DNA of 64,000 nt from Leptolyngbya ohadii IS1 (GCF_002215035.1 NZ_NKFP01000003.1:136437-200436), one strand, 5' to 3'; positions 8,395 to 18,239 are shown, counted from the stretch's first letter. The notes: generated from the letters alone by a model not told the origin. Program-made: numbers and translations.

Positions 8395-9258
8395 TTATCC
8401 CTGACTTGTTTTTGGATCAATCAACGCCCGCATATTTTCCCCTAACGTATCAAATGCTTTGACTGTTATCAGCAGCAACAGCCCTGGCATCACGCCCAGC
8501 CACCAGTAACCCGTGGAAAGATGGCGCATCGACTCTGCCAGAATAATGCCAATTGCGGGTAAGTGGGGCGACAAACCAATCCCAATAAACGACAGGGCGG
8601 CTTCATGCAGAATCGCATGGGGAAACAGCAGGATCAACCCGACCAAAAGCTGCGGAATCACATGGGGCAAAATGTGGTGGCGGGCAATCCAGAAGGGCGA
8701 TCGTCCTAACTTCTGCGAAATTTGCACATAGTTAGAACTGTTCACCTGCAAAGTTTCGGCGCGAATCACCCTGGCAAGAGCAGTCCAGTGCGTTAATGCG
8801 ACGGCAACGATCACACCCAGCGTACCGCCTCCCATCGCAAAGGCAATCATGATCAGCAGCACCAGATGAGGCAGGCTGAAAAAGACATCAATAATCCAGG
8901 TGATTACCGCATCGACTTTGCCGCCCAGCGTTCCGGAAATGAGTCCCAGTGCTGTGCCAATGATTGCACTAAAGCTTGCTGCCAGCAGTCCCACTCGCAC
9001 ACTCAGCGACATTCCATGCAGCGATCGCATCAGCATATCCCGCCCCAGCGGATCAGTGCCAAACGGATGCGCCAGCGAAGGCGGCTGATTGCGCTGCGAC
9101 AAGGCAGGGTTTAACCCCGTGTCGCCTAATATCCAGCTACTCAGAACGATCGCCGCCAAGAACAAAGCACACAGAGCGATGATCAGCAGCGTTCTTTGAC
9201 GCCGATTTAAGCGAAAAGACGATCGGGATTTTGCGCGAGGTAGGGTCGGAGAAGCCAT
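8395..9258 (-). CDS. ABC transporter permease (OppC/NikC-like)
   Basis: A 287-aa inner-membrane permease. After a basic N-terminus comes one membrane helix (TLLIIALCALFLAAIVLSSW), then the typical periplasmic sequence HPFGTDPLGRDMLMR of the OppC/DppC/NikC class. At least four further helices follow. The coupling (EAA-like) loop is RAETLQVNSSNYVQISQKLG, continuing to HILPHVIPQLL. It pairs with the neighbouring permease. Gene order is SBP, permease B, permease C, ATPase D, ATPase F. Confidence 0.9.
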   Translation of the reverse strand: MASPTLPRAKSRSSFRLNRRQRTLLIIALCALFLAAIVLSSWILGDTGLNPALSQRNQPPSLAHPFGTDPLGRDMLMRSLHGMSLSVRVGLLAASFSAIIGTALGLISGTLGGKVDAVITWIIDVFFSLPHLVLLIMIAFAMGGGTLGVIVAVALTHWTALARVIRAETLQVNSSNYVQISQKLGRSPFWIARHHILPHVIPQLLVGLILLFPHAILHEAALSFIGIGLSPHLPAIGIILAESMRHLSTGYWWLGVMPGLLLLITVKAFDTLGENMRALIDPKTSQG

Positions 9259-9281
9259 AGTGAAGCACTAGCAATGAACCG

Positions 9282-10277
9282 TTAGCGAAGACGAATTCTC
9301 GGATCAACAATTTGATAGGTGAGATCAGCGATCGTATTTCCGGTATAGACAAACAGCGCGCTAAAAAAGACAATTCCCACTAACAGCGGCACATCGCTTC
9401 GCAGTGCAGCATCGACCGTTGCTTTGCCTAAGCCCGGATACGCGAAAACCTGTTCTGCCAGAACGGAGCCGCCAAACAGTTCGCTGAGTGAGGCAAACTG
9501 AAGGGTGATAGCGGGGAGAATTACGTTTCGCAGTCCGTGATGACGCACAATGCCTGCCAAGCTTTCGCCTTGAGCGCGAGCAAACAGAACATAGTCGCTG
9601 TTAAGGACTTCAATTAACTTTTGACGGGTGTGCAGCGTAATGTTAGCAACGCCGATGATGCTGAGGGTAACGGCAGGCAGCAGAATATGATGAAGCCTTT
9701 GCCACGGAGTCACATCCTGCGCGAGAACACCCGGCGGAGTCGCACAGCAAATCGGCGCAACCTTAAGCGTGACCGCAAACACGATCAGCAGCAGCAACGC
9801 TACCCAGAACGTCGGTGAGGATGCCAGCGTGTACGCATAAAAGCGAATCATGCGATCGATCCACGATCCCTCTTTTGCGCCTGCCAGAATTCCCATTGCT
9901 AAACCCAGTACACCGGACAGCAGCCACGCGATCGCCAGCATTTGCAGGGATGCCTGAAACCGATCGGCAATCACCGTCGAAACGGGCTGATTGAAGATCA
10001 TCGACATTCCCAAATTGCCGCTTGCCAACTGTCGCAGCCACAGGAAAAAGCGCGTGGTCATCGGTTCATCCAGTCCCCATCGCTGGGCGATTAGCTCCCG
10101 CTGCTCCGGGCTAATTTGCAGCATGTCGGCTCCCACATAAGCGTTGATCGGATCAACCGGGGACAGACTGACCAGCACAAAGCTGAATATCGAGACGGCA
10201 ACCAGGAGCAGCAAAAGCCGAATCAGTTTGCGGACGGTAAATGAAGCAATTCCTTTGATGGGCATATCTACTGGCAT
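9282..10277 (-). CDS. ABC transporter permease (OppB/NikB-like)
   Basis: The partner permease, about 331 aa. The N-terminal helix (LIRLLLLLVAVSIFSFVLVSL) and the extracytoplasmic segment with RWGLDEPMTTRFFLWL are typical of OppB/DppB/NikB proteins. The coupling loop is near SDYVLFARAQGESLAGIVRHHG. I place the start at ATG 10275-10277, overlapping the upstream stop codon region by ten bases (ACATGCCAGTAG), which suggests translational coupling; ATG 10265 is an alternative. An upstream in-frame Met at 10289 would lengthen the overlap. Confidence 0.88.
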   Translation of the reverse strand: MPVDMPIKGIASFTVRKLIRLLLLLVAVSIFSFVLVSLSPVDPINAYVGADMLQISPEQRELIAQRWGLDEPMTTRFFLWLRQLASGNLGMSMIFNQPVSTVIADRFQASLQMLAIAWLLSGVLGLAMGILAGAKEGSWIDRMIRFYAYTLASSPTFWVALLLLIVFAVTLKVAPICCATPPGVLAQDVTPWQRLHHILLPAVTLSIIGVANITLHTRQKLIEVLNSDYVLFARAQGESLAGIVRHHGLRNVILPAITLQFASLSELFGGSVLAEQVFAYPGLGKATVDAALRSDVPLLVGIVFFSALFVYTGNTIADLTYQIVDPRIRLR

Positions 10278-11920
10278 GTCCACTTCCACGAATCGATGTT
10301 GGCAGTAATGGGCCAGCCGTGTCCGTGGGGTTCAACCTGCGGCTTGCCAATGTCCAAACATTGATTCACAAAATAGGTGTGATCCAGGTTCACCAGCCAT
10401 GCCCAGGCAGCATCTCCCTTTGCCGTAAAGCCTTCTTTGCCATCCCACTGCGCCGCTTTCCAAAAGGCGATCGCTTCTTCCTCGCTAGGTGCGCCCATCG
10501 CTAAATCGAGGGTTTTGTCGATCGCATTATTGGCGTAGTAGCCTGCATTGTAAAAATCACCTTTGGCAGATTTGCTGTAGTAGAGGTTGTACATTTCCGT
10601 CTGGTCGTGGCTGCCCCAGCCAAACAGCATTGCATTACTGTGTACAAGCGGCGTAAGGTCGTCCCAGCTTTTACCTTCGACATTGATCCGAATGCCGATC
10701 GGTTTAATCATCTCAGCAACGGAAAGGGCAAGTGCCTGACGAATGCTGTCACTGGCAGGGTATAGCAGCGTAAATTCTGCGGGTAAACCATTTTTCTCAA
10801 CGACCCCATCACCATTGCTGTCACGCCAGCCGCCTTCAGCTAGAATTTGCTTTGCCTGCTCCGGGTTCGCATCCTGAATCTTGGCATCCGGCTGTTCCCA
10901 CGCCAATCCGCTCACGGGACCATAGGCAGGCGAACCATAGCCTTCGAGGACACCATCCACTAATGCCTGACGATCGATCGCGACATTAATCGCCTGTCGA
11001 ATTGCCTGATCTGCCGTGACATCATTCCCCACGGGCTTCCCGTCCGGCGTTTTTTTAACGTTGCTGCGCGGATAGGGAAACATCAAGCCGCGATTATCCA
11101 CGCTCTGCACGTCATACAGCTTCATGCTGTCGATCTGCTGCTTCGCAAGCGATTGGGGCACGGCTGCGACCTGTACCTGTCCTGCTTTGGCGGCTGCAAA
11201 TGCGGCATCTTCTTCCACAAATAGAAACACCAGTCGCTTGATCGCAGGAGGGGTGCCGTAGTAATCAGGATTTGCCTCAACAATCAACTGCTGACCTTCA
11301 TCCCACTGCACCAGCTTATAGGGACCAGAACCGATCGGATTGCGGGCGTAGTCATTGTTATGAGCGTGTTTCGGCACAATTCCCAGCGTCACTAATCGAT
11401 TCACAAAGGTACTTTGGGGCTGCTTCAGGTGCAGTTCGACCGTATCGTTATCGACGACCACTGCCTTATCCAGAACGGTGACATCGGTGAGTCCGCCGCT
11501 CTTTTGCGCTTCGGTAAAGGTGTAAGCAACATCCTCTGCGGTGACAGGTTTACCGTCTGAAAACTTCGCATCGCTGCGGATATTGACCGTCCAAACTTTG
11601 CGATCGGGACTGATGTTGTAGCCCGTCGCGAGATCGTTGATCAGCTTCAGATCCGCGTCGCGTCGAAGCAGCGTGCTTTGAAACAAAGGTGAGCCGTAGC
11701 GTCCCCAGCCCAGCGTCGGATCGTAGCCCTCTTCGCTTTCACCACCGATCGCCAGAACGATCTGTTGCGAGGAAGGCTGCTGAGTATTCTGGGATGCAGT
11801 GGATGTATTTTGCGGCGAGGATTGCTGAGCCTGCTGAGATGCGGGAGAGCAGGCAGAGAGAGCTTGCACAAGCAATAGTAGCCCTGCTGCATAAGTAGGA
11901 ATTTTAAGTTTGAGATGCAT
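10268..11920 (-). CDS. Extracytoplasmic solute-binding lipoprotein (SBP_bac_5; nickel/metallophore/peptide type)
   Basis: A 550-aa solute receptor. The N-terminus is a lipoprotein signal with the lipobox LSAC; Cys24 would be lipidated. A Ser/Gln-rich linker precedes the family-5 fold (GWGRYGSPLFQSTLL, FSDGKPVTAEDVAYTF, PIGSGPYKLVQWDEG). The opening GESEEGYDP motif is seen in NikA- and CntA/Opp1-like metal receptors as well as peptide receptors. Location next to coaR-coaT favours nickel, cobalt or a metal chelate as ligand, but this is inference. It is the first gene of the five-gene leftward operon. Confidence 0.85.
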   Translation of the reverse strand: MHLKLKIPTYAAGLLLLVQALSACSPASQQAQQSSPQNTSTASQNTQQPSSQQIVLAIGGESEEGYDPTLGWGRYGSPLFQSTLLRRDADLKLINDLATGYNISPDRKVWTVNIRSDAKFSDGKPVTAEDVAYTFTEAQKSGGLTDVTVLDKAVVVDNDTVELHLKQPQSTFVNRLVTLGIVPKHAHNNDYARNPIGSGPYKLVQWDEGQQLIVEANPDYYGTPPAIKRLVFLFVEEDAAFAAAKAGQVQVAAVPQSLAKQQIDSMKLYDVQSVDNRGLMFPYPRSNVKKTPDGKPVGNDVTADQAIRQAINVAIDRQALVDGVLEGYGSPAYGPVSGLAWEQPDAKIQDANPEQAKQILAEGGWRDSNGDGVVEKNGLPAEFTLLYPASDSIRQALALSVAEMIKPIGIRINVEGKSWDDLTPLVHSNAMLFGWGSHDQTEMYNLYYSKSAKGDFYNAGYYANNAIDKTLDLAMGAPSEEEAIAFWKAAQWDGKEGFTAKGDAAWAWLVNLDHTYFVNQCLDIGKPQVEPHGHGWPITANIDSWKWTCQ

Positions 11921-12241
11921 ACTGAAGTGCTGTGGGAGGGTATCTCTAAAAAAGGAAAGAGCAAGAATTTTGCTGATTAATTAGCAAAATTGAGGCTTTA
12001 TAGACGTTGAACAATATCACCTTAATCCAAGCGTGAACAATGCAGGGGGGAGGGATAAATGCAGCCCCAAAAGACAAACTTTTATTTTTCTTAAACTCTT
12101 GTGTTGTCATGCATAGCGGCATTTTTTCTACATCTACCGATCGGATGTAATCAGAATAGATGTAGTTATATGTTGTGCAGCACTTAAAGCGTTCCCCACC
12201 CCTTGTAATGCTCCCAGATGTGTATTGAAAATTGACGATCG
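11921..12241 (-). promoter_or_regulatory. Leader of the ABC importer operon with a 9-bp inverted repeat
   Basis: A 321-base gap lies between coaR (stop at 12242) and the solute-binding protein. It holds the inverted repeat AATTTTGCT (11966-11974) and AGCAAAATT (11983-11991) with an 8-base spacer, 46-72 bases upstream of the SBP start. That position suits an operator or an attenuating hairpin. No cobalamin or NiCo riboswitch consensus was recognised. A short poly-G run (GGGGGGAGGG) lies near 12046. Confidence 0.4.
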
Positions 12242-13423
12242 CTATTTTGCCTGAGTCAGATAGCAGTGGCAGTCCGGCTTCTCCAGCAGCGACTCAACGA
12301 GGGCATTCAGGGCAATCGCCGCCAGTATGCCGCCGCCAGAAGCTCCTTCGATCGTAATGTAAGGCGTGATGTAAGGAATGGTGAGTTGCTTTGCCGTTTC
12401 TCTGGTGGAGAGTCGCATTAATCGACGTTTTGCCGCAGGCGCATGGCTAAAGCCGATCGGCATTGCAATTACCAGGGCAGGCTGAATCAATCCCTGTTCA
12501 ATCAGCGTGCAAACTGACATCAGCACCGACGGCGCGTAGCCGATCGCCAAAATACTGCCTGCTTTAATCTGCTGAAGCTTTTCCCGCCACTGGTGCTGCT
12601 GCCAGAATATCTGCTCCGCTTCGGTAACGCTGCTGATATGGGGATCGGCAATCAGAGTTTCGATCGGGCAATTCAGATGCGCTAGCCTAGTCTGGTCAAA
12701 GGCTGCACTGACCATTGGAACATCACCCACCACGGTACAGCCTGCTTTGAGGGCATCACGAGCAGCGGCAATTGCGCCTCGGCTCAATCGCACAAACGGC
12801 ACCAGGCTTACATCTCCACAAGCAAGCACTAGTTGGGAAAGAAGGTGTGCCTCAATCTCGTTGCGACCGCTTCGCGCAGCCGTCAAAGACGGATCGCTCA
12901 AGTCCGGCAAAAGACATTGCAGAGACTCGGAAAACTCCTCCGGGTGGGCACCGATCTGGGTATCCAGCATTTCCCAGAGTCTGGTCAGCGATGCTTCCCC
13001 ATTTTGAGTTTCAACCTCTAGCTGCTTAAGCTGTGCCAGTGCCTCTGCCTGAATAATCTGGCAATGCTGGTCGCGTCCCAGCACGTTCTCCAGCGCGGAA
13101 GCGGTATGGCGCAGTTTGGCAAGCTGCTGGATCACGGTTTGATACTGCTGTTGTAGTTGGCTAACCAGTGTTTCTTCTAAAACGGTGGTAGAGCGATGCC
13201 CCAGCAACTGCTGAATGTGGGATAACTGAAACCCCTGCTGCTTCAGTGCCACAATCTGCCGCAATCGCTGCACATCCTGAGATGAATAAAGCCGATAGTT
13301 GCCCTCAGACCGCTCAGCCGGAGGCATCAACCCTAAGGTGTGATAGTGCCGCACCATGCGGGGTGTAATGCCACCACCAACGGCTTCGGTCAGTTCCTTG
13401 ATCGTAAGTGCTGGTTCAGCCAT
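12242..13423 (-). CDS. coaR: CoaR, cobalt-responsive MerR-family activator with precorrin-isomerase-like domain
   Basis: A 393-aa regulator with a MerR helix-turn-helix at about 5-75 (ITPRMVRHYHTLGLMPPAER...NYRLYSSQDVQRLRQI). A coiled-coil linker follows to about 130. A C-terminal domain at about 180-385 resembles precorrin-8X methylmutase (CobH/CbiC), for example GDVPMVSAAFD and GSILAIGYAPSVL. The protein ends in a Cys-His-Cys motif at 385-387 (DCHCYLTQAK), matching the cobalt-sensing motif of Synechocystis CoaR. The family activates coaT when cobalt is bound. The gene is divergent from coaT, with the operator between them. Confidence 0.92.
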   Translation of the reverse strand: MAEPALTIKELTEAVGGGITPRMVRHYHTLGLMPPAERSEGNYRLYSSQDVQRLRQIVALKQQGFQLSHIQQLLGHRSTTVLEETLVSQLQQQYQTVIQQLAKLRHTASALENVLGRDQHCQIIQAEALAQLKQLEVETQNGEASLTRLWEMLDTQIGAHPEEFSESLQCLLPDLSDPSLTAARSGRNEIEAHLLSQLVLACGDVSLVPFVRLSRGAIAAARDALKAGCTVVGDVPMVSAAFDQTRLAHLNCPIETLIADPHISSVTEAEQIFWQQHQWREKLQQIKAGSILAIGYAPSVLMSVCTLIEQGLIQPALVIAMPIGFSHAPAAKRRLMRLSTRETAKQLTIPYITPYITIEGASGGGILAAIALNALVESLLEKPDCHCYLTQAK

Positions 13424-13458
13424 TACTTTAATCCTGCTTTAATCCTTCCACCTTCGCC

Positions 13459-13492
13459 CCTTGACATTAACATTAATGTTAAGGTTTAGGCT
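13459..13492 (+). promoter_or_regulatory. Candidate coaT promoter and CoaR operator with 20-bp spacer
   Basis: A -35 element TTGACA (13461-13466) and a -10-like TAGGCT (13487-13492) are separated by exactly 20 bases. This over-long spacing is typical of MerR-family promoters. A 26-base imperfect palindrome (13459-13484, 22 of 26 positions symmetric, ends CCTT and AAGG) overlaps the -35 and the spacer. The -10 lies 30 bases upstream of the coaT start codon. CoaR binding here is inferred from the known coaR/coaT arrangement. Confidence 0.75.
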
Positions 13493-13522
13493 GAGAGCAG
13501 TCATTTTCATTTTGAACTTGCC

Positions 13523-15445
13523 ATGACTGCCGTTTCCTTTGCCCCTTCCCGTTTCTCGACCCTGTTCAAGGAGCATCCTGACACGATCGCCGCTATTCTC
13601 TGTGGACTCTTTGTGTTTCTGGGCTGGCTGGCACTGCACTGGAACTGGCTGGGACTGGGATTATTGCTGTTGCCGATCGCCTATGTTGTGGGGGGCTACA
13701 GCAGTGCCCGTGAAGGATTGACGACGCTGTTCGAGGAGAAAGAGCTGGATGTCGATCTGCTGATGATTGTGGCAGCTCTGGGAGCCGCTGGACTGGGACT
13801 TTGGCGACGGGAGTATTACCTGATCGTCGATGGGGCAATCCTGATTCTCATCTTCTCGATTAGCGGCGCGTTAGAAGGATACGCGATGAACCGCACCGAG
13901 CGCAGCATTCGCGGACTGATGAGCCTCACGTCCGACACCGCACGGGTGTTAATCAACGGCGAGGAGCAGATGCGGGAAGTCGATCGCCTGCGGATTGGCG
14001 ACCTGGTGCTAGTGAAACCTGGAGAACTGGTGCCGACCGATGGATTGGTGATCGAAGGATACTCCACTTTGAATCAAGCCCCGATTACGGGAGAATCAAT
14101 GCCGATCGAGAAGACTGTGGGAGATGAAGTCTACGCCGGGACGATCAACGGCAACGGGGCACTCAAGCTCAAGATTCACCAGTCGCCCGAAAGTAGCTTA
14201 ATTCAGCGCGTGATTCGCATGGTTGAGCAGGCACAAAGCGAAGCACCGCCCTCGCAGCAGTTTATCGAGCGGTTTGAGCGGGGCTATGCCAAAGTGATTG
14301 TTATCGTCGGTATTCTGTTGGCGATCGTGCCGCCGTTCCTCTGGCAGTGGGATTGGGAAACGACGATTTATCGGGCGCTCATTTTCCTGGTGGTTGCCTC
14401 TCCCTGTGCGCTTATGGCAGCCATCATGCCAACCCTGCTCTCTGGAATTGCCAATGGTGCAAGGCAAGGAATTTTATTTAAGAACGGCGCACAGCTCGAG
14501 ATGATGGGGCAAGTGAAGGCGATCGCCTTTGACAAAACCGGAACGCTAACCACAGGCAAACCTCAGGTAACGGACGTAGTGCCGATCACGGATCGAACGC
14601 ACCTTTTACGCATTGCTGCCTCCATTGAAAGCGCATCCGAACATCCGATTGGAACTGCAATCGTGCAGTTTGTCAAAGAACATCAGGTTAGCTGGACGGA
14701 AGCGGTTGAAGTGCAGGCACACACCGGACAGGGAATTACTGGAACGGTAGAAAACCAAAGGACGATCGCAGGGAATTTAGCATTTCTCAAACAGCAAATT
14801 AATAGCGATGTTGAATCATTAATTTACCAAGCGGAGCAATTGGAGCAAGCGGGCAAGACGGTAGTATGGATTGCTCACAATGAACAAGTTTTAGGCATCA
14901 TTGCAGTCGCAGACGTCATTCGACCAGAGGCGCAAAGGGCGATCGATCGACTGAAACAAATGGGAATTGAACAAATTGTCCTGCTGAGCGGAGATAATCA
15001 ACGTACCGCAGAACGGATTGCCAGTGAAGTTGGCATTAACCAAGTCTTTGCAGAACTGTTACCTCAGGATAAAGTTGATTTGATTAAATCGCTCCAGAAG
15101 CGATATGGAACGGTTGCAATGGTGGGAGATGGCATCAATGATGCTCCCGCTTTAGCCCAAGCATCGGTTGGAATTGCAATGGGCGTATCAGGCAGCGATG
15201 TAGCACTGGAGACAGCCGATGTGGTGCTGATGGCGGACCGCTTAGAGAAACTAGAAACAGCAATTCGGCTAGGGCGTCGCGCTCAACAGGTCGTGAAACA
15301 GAATATTGTGTTCGCGCTGGGCTTTATCGTGATACTGCTGATTGCTAACTTTGCCCAGGAAATCACGCTTCCGCTCGGAGTAATTGGGCATGAAGGCTCA
15401 ACGGTACTGGTAACGCTGAGTGGCTTGCGCTTGCTGAGAGCCTGA
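13523..15445 (+). CDS. coaT: CoaT, P1B-4-type cobalt-exporting ATPase
   Basis: A 640-aa membrane P-type ATPase exporting Co2+ and perhaps other divalent metals. There is no N-terminal CxxC metal-binding domain, as usual for the P1B-4 group. Functional motifs are TGES (about 189), the membrane metal-site motif SPC (293-295), phosphorylation motif DKTGT (Asp337), EHP (about 374), GDGINDAP (from 535) and the late-helix motif HEGST (from 623). SPC together with HEGxT is characteristic of P1B-4 pumps. Transcription probably depends on the divergent CoaR. The neighbouring ABC importer suggests uptake and efflux of related metals are encoded together. Confidence 0.92.
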   Translation: MTAVSFAPSRFSTLFKEHPDTIAAILCGLFVFLGWLALHWNWLGLGLLLLPIAYVVGGYSSAREGLTTLFEEKELDVDLLMIVAALGAAGLGLWRREYYLIVDGAILILIFSISGALEGYAMNRTERSIRGLMSLTSDTARVLINGEEQMREVDRLRIGDLVLVKPGELVPTDGLVIEGYSTLNQAPITGESMPIEKTVGDEVYAGTINGNGALKLKIHQSPESSLIQRVIRMVEQAQSEAPPSQQFIERFERGYAKVIVIVGILLAIVPPFLWQWDWETTIYRALIFLVVASPCALMAAIMPTLLSGIANGARQGILFKNGAQLEMMGQVKAIAFDKTGTLTTGKPQVTDVVPITDRTHLLRIAASIESASEHPIGTAIVQFVKEHQVSWTEAVEVQAHTGQGITGTVENQRTIAGNLAFLKQQINSDVESLIYQAEQLEQAGKTVVWIAHNEQVLGIIAVADVIRPEAQRAIDRLKQMGIEQIVLLSGDNQRTAERIASEVGINQVFAELLPQDKVDLIKSLQKRYGTVAMVGDGINDAPALAQASVGIAMGVSGSDVALETADVVLMADRLEKLETAIRLGRRAQQVVKQNIVFALGFIVILLIANFAQEITLPLGVIGHEGSTVLVTLSGLRLLRA

Positions 15446-15488
15446 TTATTAAACCTCTAACCCAACATTCTCAGAAAAGAATGGTGAG

Positions 15489-15635
15489 CTAATTTCCGAG
15501 CCAGGTAGATTGAATCAACTGAGAAATGGACTGAATCAGAGTTTGAGGATCTACCGGCTTCGCAATATGCTTTTGAAATCCTGCTTCGCTCGCCTGCTGC
15601 TGATTGATCTCACCCGCGTAAGCAGTCAGTACGAT
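15489..15635 (-). pseudogene. C-terminal remnant of a response-regulator receiver domain
   Basis: A minus-strand open stretch of 49 codons runs from an upstream in-frame stop (15636-15638) to TAG (15489-15491). It reads IVLTAYAGEINQQQASEAGF, then the HIAKPVDPQTLIQSI stretch. This is the last part of a receiver domain, with conserved Thr/Ala, Lys-Pro and final helix, of the type that ends hybrid sensor kinases. The start and the phospho-accepting Asp are missing. Confidence 0.7.
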
Positions 15636-16314
15636 CTAAGAACCTGCCCGCCTTGCTCTGGTGGCAGTGCTCGAATCTACTGCATCAGCATCTAGCCATC
15701 CGTATTGCACCATGCTGTACCAGATCAAATTTTCGCAAGGTACTTGAGGCTGACTTGACTTGAGCAAAGCCATTTTCGATGGGAGTGCGATCGTGCTCAT
15801 TGACCCCGCGCACTACATCGCGAATCGCTAAGTTTGACTGGGGTGAATAGGGATTGCGACAGGATACGTGTAAAAACCTGCAAGATAGCCCCTAAGCCTT
15901 GATGCCCTTAGCTTCTAGCGATTCAACCTTGAACAGTTTCAGCGTAGGCAGAAACGCAACGGTAGAATACGGCTTTCAGGCGACGAATGAAGCGCAAATC
16001 AGGCAGTGTACTGACCGTTTTTCATTAGTACAGCGTCCAAAAGTAGTCCAAACCTTTACTAATTGGAGCCTTCAGCGATTACGGCTAAAGAACAAAAGGC
16101 TAGAGTGCTTCTTCAGTCTATGTTTCAAGACGATATGATAAAAAATCACACGTATCTCGGCTCAGCCCCTTTATCTATTGCAGAAGTGAGGATTACACAA
16201 CTCATTCGCAAACTGAGCAATATATTTTGCTCAATCACAGCAGCGGACTTACAAGAGCGTACCTGTGAATATCAACCTGCTGTCCTTGTAAGTGACCGAT
16301 GAGAAAAAATAGAA
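15636..16314. other. Intergenic region, no gene recognised
   Basis: This stretch of about 680 bases contains only short overlapping open frames. A minus-strand reading between about 15700 and 15870 contains IENGFAQVKSA-like residues that faintly recall a transposase C-terminus, but frames are broken and I do not call it. No RNA gene, terminator or repeat is convincing. Confidence 0.3.
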
Positions 16315-17607
16315 TTAAATCGCGCGAAGCTGTTTGCGCTTACGGCTTCCAGTCGCATCAGATTTTTTTCCACGGGAAGGGGATGGAGCAACGTGCGTTT
16401 GGCGCTGTCCACCTCGGCGCTGCTTCGATCGGGGTTGAGCCGGTTTCGCCTCTGACTGTAACCGAGAAGAATCCGTCGGTTCATAGCCCGAAATGACATC
16501 TGTTGTTAGAGTTCGGTTTAATAGCTGCTCGATCCCCTTTAACAGGGCGTTCTCATCCTGCGAGACCAGAGAAATTGCCCGTCCTGCATGTCCCGCACGA
16601 CCCGTTCGACCAATCCGGTGCACATAGTCTTCAGGTACATTGGGCAGTTCAAAATTCACGACATGAGGAAGCTGATCAATGTCTAACCCTCGCGAGGCAA
16701 CATCGGTGGCAACCAGAACTCGCACCTTCCCTTGCTTAAAGTCAGCCAATGCCCGAGTCCGGGCAGCTTGGGTTTTATTCCCATGAATTGCAGCAGTTTT
16801 CAGCCCATCTTGAGCCAATTGTTCAGCCAGCCGATTCGCCCCGTGTTTGGTCCGGGTAAAAACCAGCACCTGTTTCCAGTTATTAAAGCCAATTAGGTAA
16901 GATAGCAATTCTCGTTTGCGAGCGCGGTCAACGGGATGCACGATTTGTTCGACTTGCTCAGCTGCTGTATTACGAGGTGCTACTTCAATTTGCACAGGCT
17001 GTTTGAGCAAGGTGCTAGCGAGTTGCCGAATCGCGGGCGAAAAGGTGGCAGAGAACATTAACGTTTGCCGAGAGGCAGGCAGTTTTACCAATAATTTGCG
17101 AATGTCGTGGATGAACCCCATGTCTAACATGCGATCACACTCATCTAGCACCAGAATCTCAATTTGGGACAGATCGACGGTCTTCTGTGTGACGTGGTCT
17201 AGTAACCGTCCGGGAGTCGCGACGACAATATCTACGCCCCGTTTCAACGCTTGTACTTGCGGCACAAAGCCAACACCGCCATAAATCACCGCTGACTTAG
17301 GAGCCAGATATTTGCCATAGGTTTTGACGCTATCACCGACCTGAGCAGCGAGTTCACGAGTTGGGGTCAGAATCAAGGCACGCGGATTGCGATCGCCTTT
17401 TCTGGAGGATGAGAGGTTCAGGCATTGCAGTAATGGCAGCGTAAACCCGGCGGTCTTACCAATTCCAGTTTGGGCACTCGCAAAAATATCGTGTCCCTGC
17501 AAAATCGCAGGAATAGCCTGCTGCTGAATTGGCGTTGCTGTAGTGTAGCCTTCGTCGTTAACAGCACGCAGCAGTTCGGTCGAAAGACCGAGAGTTTGAA
17601 ATGTCAT
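16315..17607 (-). CDS. DEAD-box (DECD variant) RNA helicase, RhlE-like
   Basis: A 430-aa ATP-dependent RNA helicase. The Q motif ([11 protein letters not shown]) and motif I AQTGIGKT at 45-52 (Ile where Thr/Ser is usual) precede TPTRELA, TPGRLL and motif II DECD at 155-158, a Cys replacing the Ala of DEAD. Motif III is SAT (186-188), and motif [10 protein letters not shown] is near 330. The tail is basic ([22 protein letters not shown]) and would bind RNA. The length fits compact RhlE/CrhR-type helicases, often cold-induced in cyanobacteria; no regulatory signal was identified here. Confidence 0.9.
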   Translation of the reverse strand: MTFQTLGLSTELLRAVNDEGYTTATPIQQQAIPAILQGHDIFASAQTGIGKTAGFTLPLLQCLNLSSSRKGDRNPRALILTPTRELAAQVGDSVKTYGKYLAPKSAVIYGGVGFVPQVQALKRGVDIVVATPGRLLDHVTQKTVDLSQIEILVLDECDRMLDMGFIHDIRKLLVKLPASRQTLMFSATFSPAIRQLASTLLKQPVQIEVAPRNTAAEQVEQIVHPVDRARKRELLSYLIGFNNWKQVLVFTRTKHGANRLAEQLAQDGLKTAAIHGNKTQAARTRALADFKQGKVRVLVATDVASRGLDIDQLPHVVNFELPNVPEDYVHRIGRTGRAGHAGRAISLVSQDENALLKGIEQLLNRTLTTDVISGYEPTDSSRLQSEAKPAQPRSKQRRGGQRQTHVAPSPSRGKKSDATGSRKRKQLRAI

Positions 17608-17930
17608 GAATTTAGATTGCTCCTAGTTTTGCCCCTATCCCCAATGCAGCACTGGGACCAGCCTAAGAGCAGTAAGTTGATTATTTCTAGAGATGGCTCG
17701 AACAAACAAGAGCCAATATGCAACAACAGACCGGGAGTAAGTTGCAGAATATCATCTTAACACATTGCCGAGAAGAGGTACTGATGCTCCTACCGATGCC
17801 AGCAATTCTCATTTTGGTACTTCTGTACGAGTTTAGTCGTTCTGAAGGCGTTTGACTCAAACGAGAGAATCAACGTTTCAGCCACTAACAAGGGTCTAAA
17901 AATGAGAACGGTTCTCATACTGAGAACTGC
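17608..17930. other. Helicase leader region with a short palindrome
   Basis: A 323-base gap upstream of the leftward helicase gene. An AGGAGCAAT ribosome-binding sequence precedes its start. At 17902-17918 there is a perfect inverted repeat of 8-base arms (ATGAGAAC, one base, GTTCTCAT). No coding frame is credible. Confidence 0.3.
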
Positions 17931-18239
17931 TGAGCTACCGCCGTATGTAAGATGAAGAGGCTGCGCTTTGCTTGTCTCTTCTGTCTAGCAAGGTTTTACC
18001 CACTGCAATGCTCAAGTCCATCAATCCTCAACAAATCCAAGAGGCATTCGTCTCAACCCGCCTCAAAAGGGCAACGAGAGGCATAAATCGCCCTTCTCTA
18101 GGGCTTCAGTAGTGCAGCCGCTACGCTGCTGCTTGTTCACTACCCTATTTTTATGGGGCTGCGCTGTGCTTTGCCCTTCCCTTCAAAATGATCGGCTTGC
18201 CGCTGCGCGTCGCACCTGACGCGATACGGTTGTCATGAG
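17931..18239. repeat. Dispersed noncoding repeat, copy 1
   Basis: This AT/GC-mixed segment is related in order and sequence to 50888-51171. Shared blocks include CTACCGCCGT, GAAGAGGCTGCGC (GAAGAGGGCTGCGC in copy 2), CTTCTGTCT, and GTGCAGCCGCTACGCTGCTG followed by CTTG and CACTAC-like text. The end with CGGCTTGCCGCTGCGC resembles blocks at 26526-26615 and 51117-51165. It is probably a dispersed palindromic repeat family and has no open frame. Confidence 0.55.

Noticed and set aside
11921-12241. Cobalamin riboswitch before the importer
   Set aside because: The B12-box consensus is absent; only a short inverted repeat is found.
15700-15870. Possible transposase relic on the minus strand
   Set aside because: IENGFAQVKSA is suggestive, but reading frames are broken and no catalytic motif is present.
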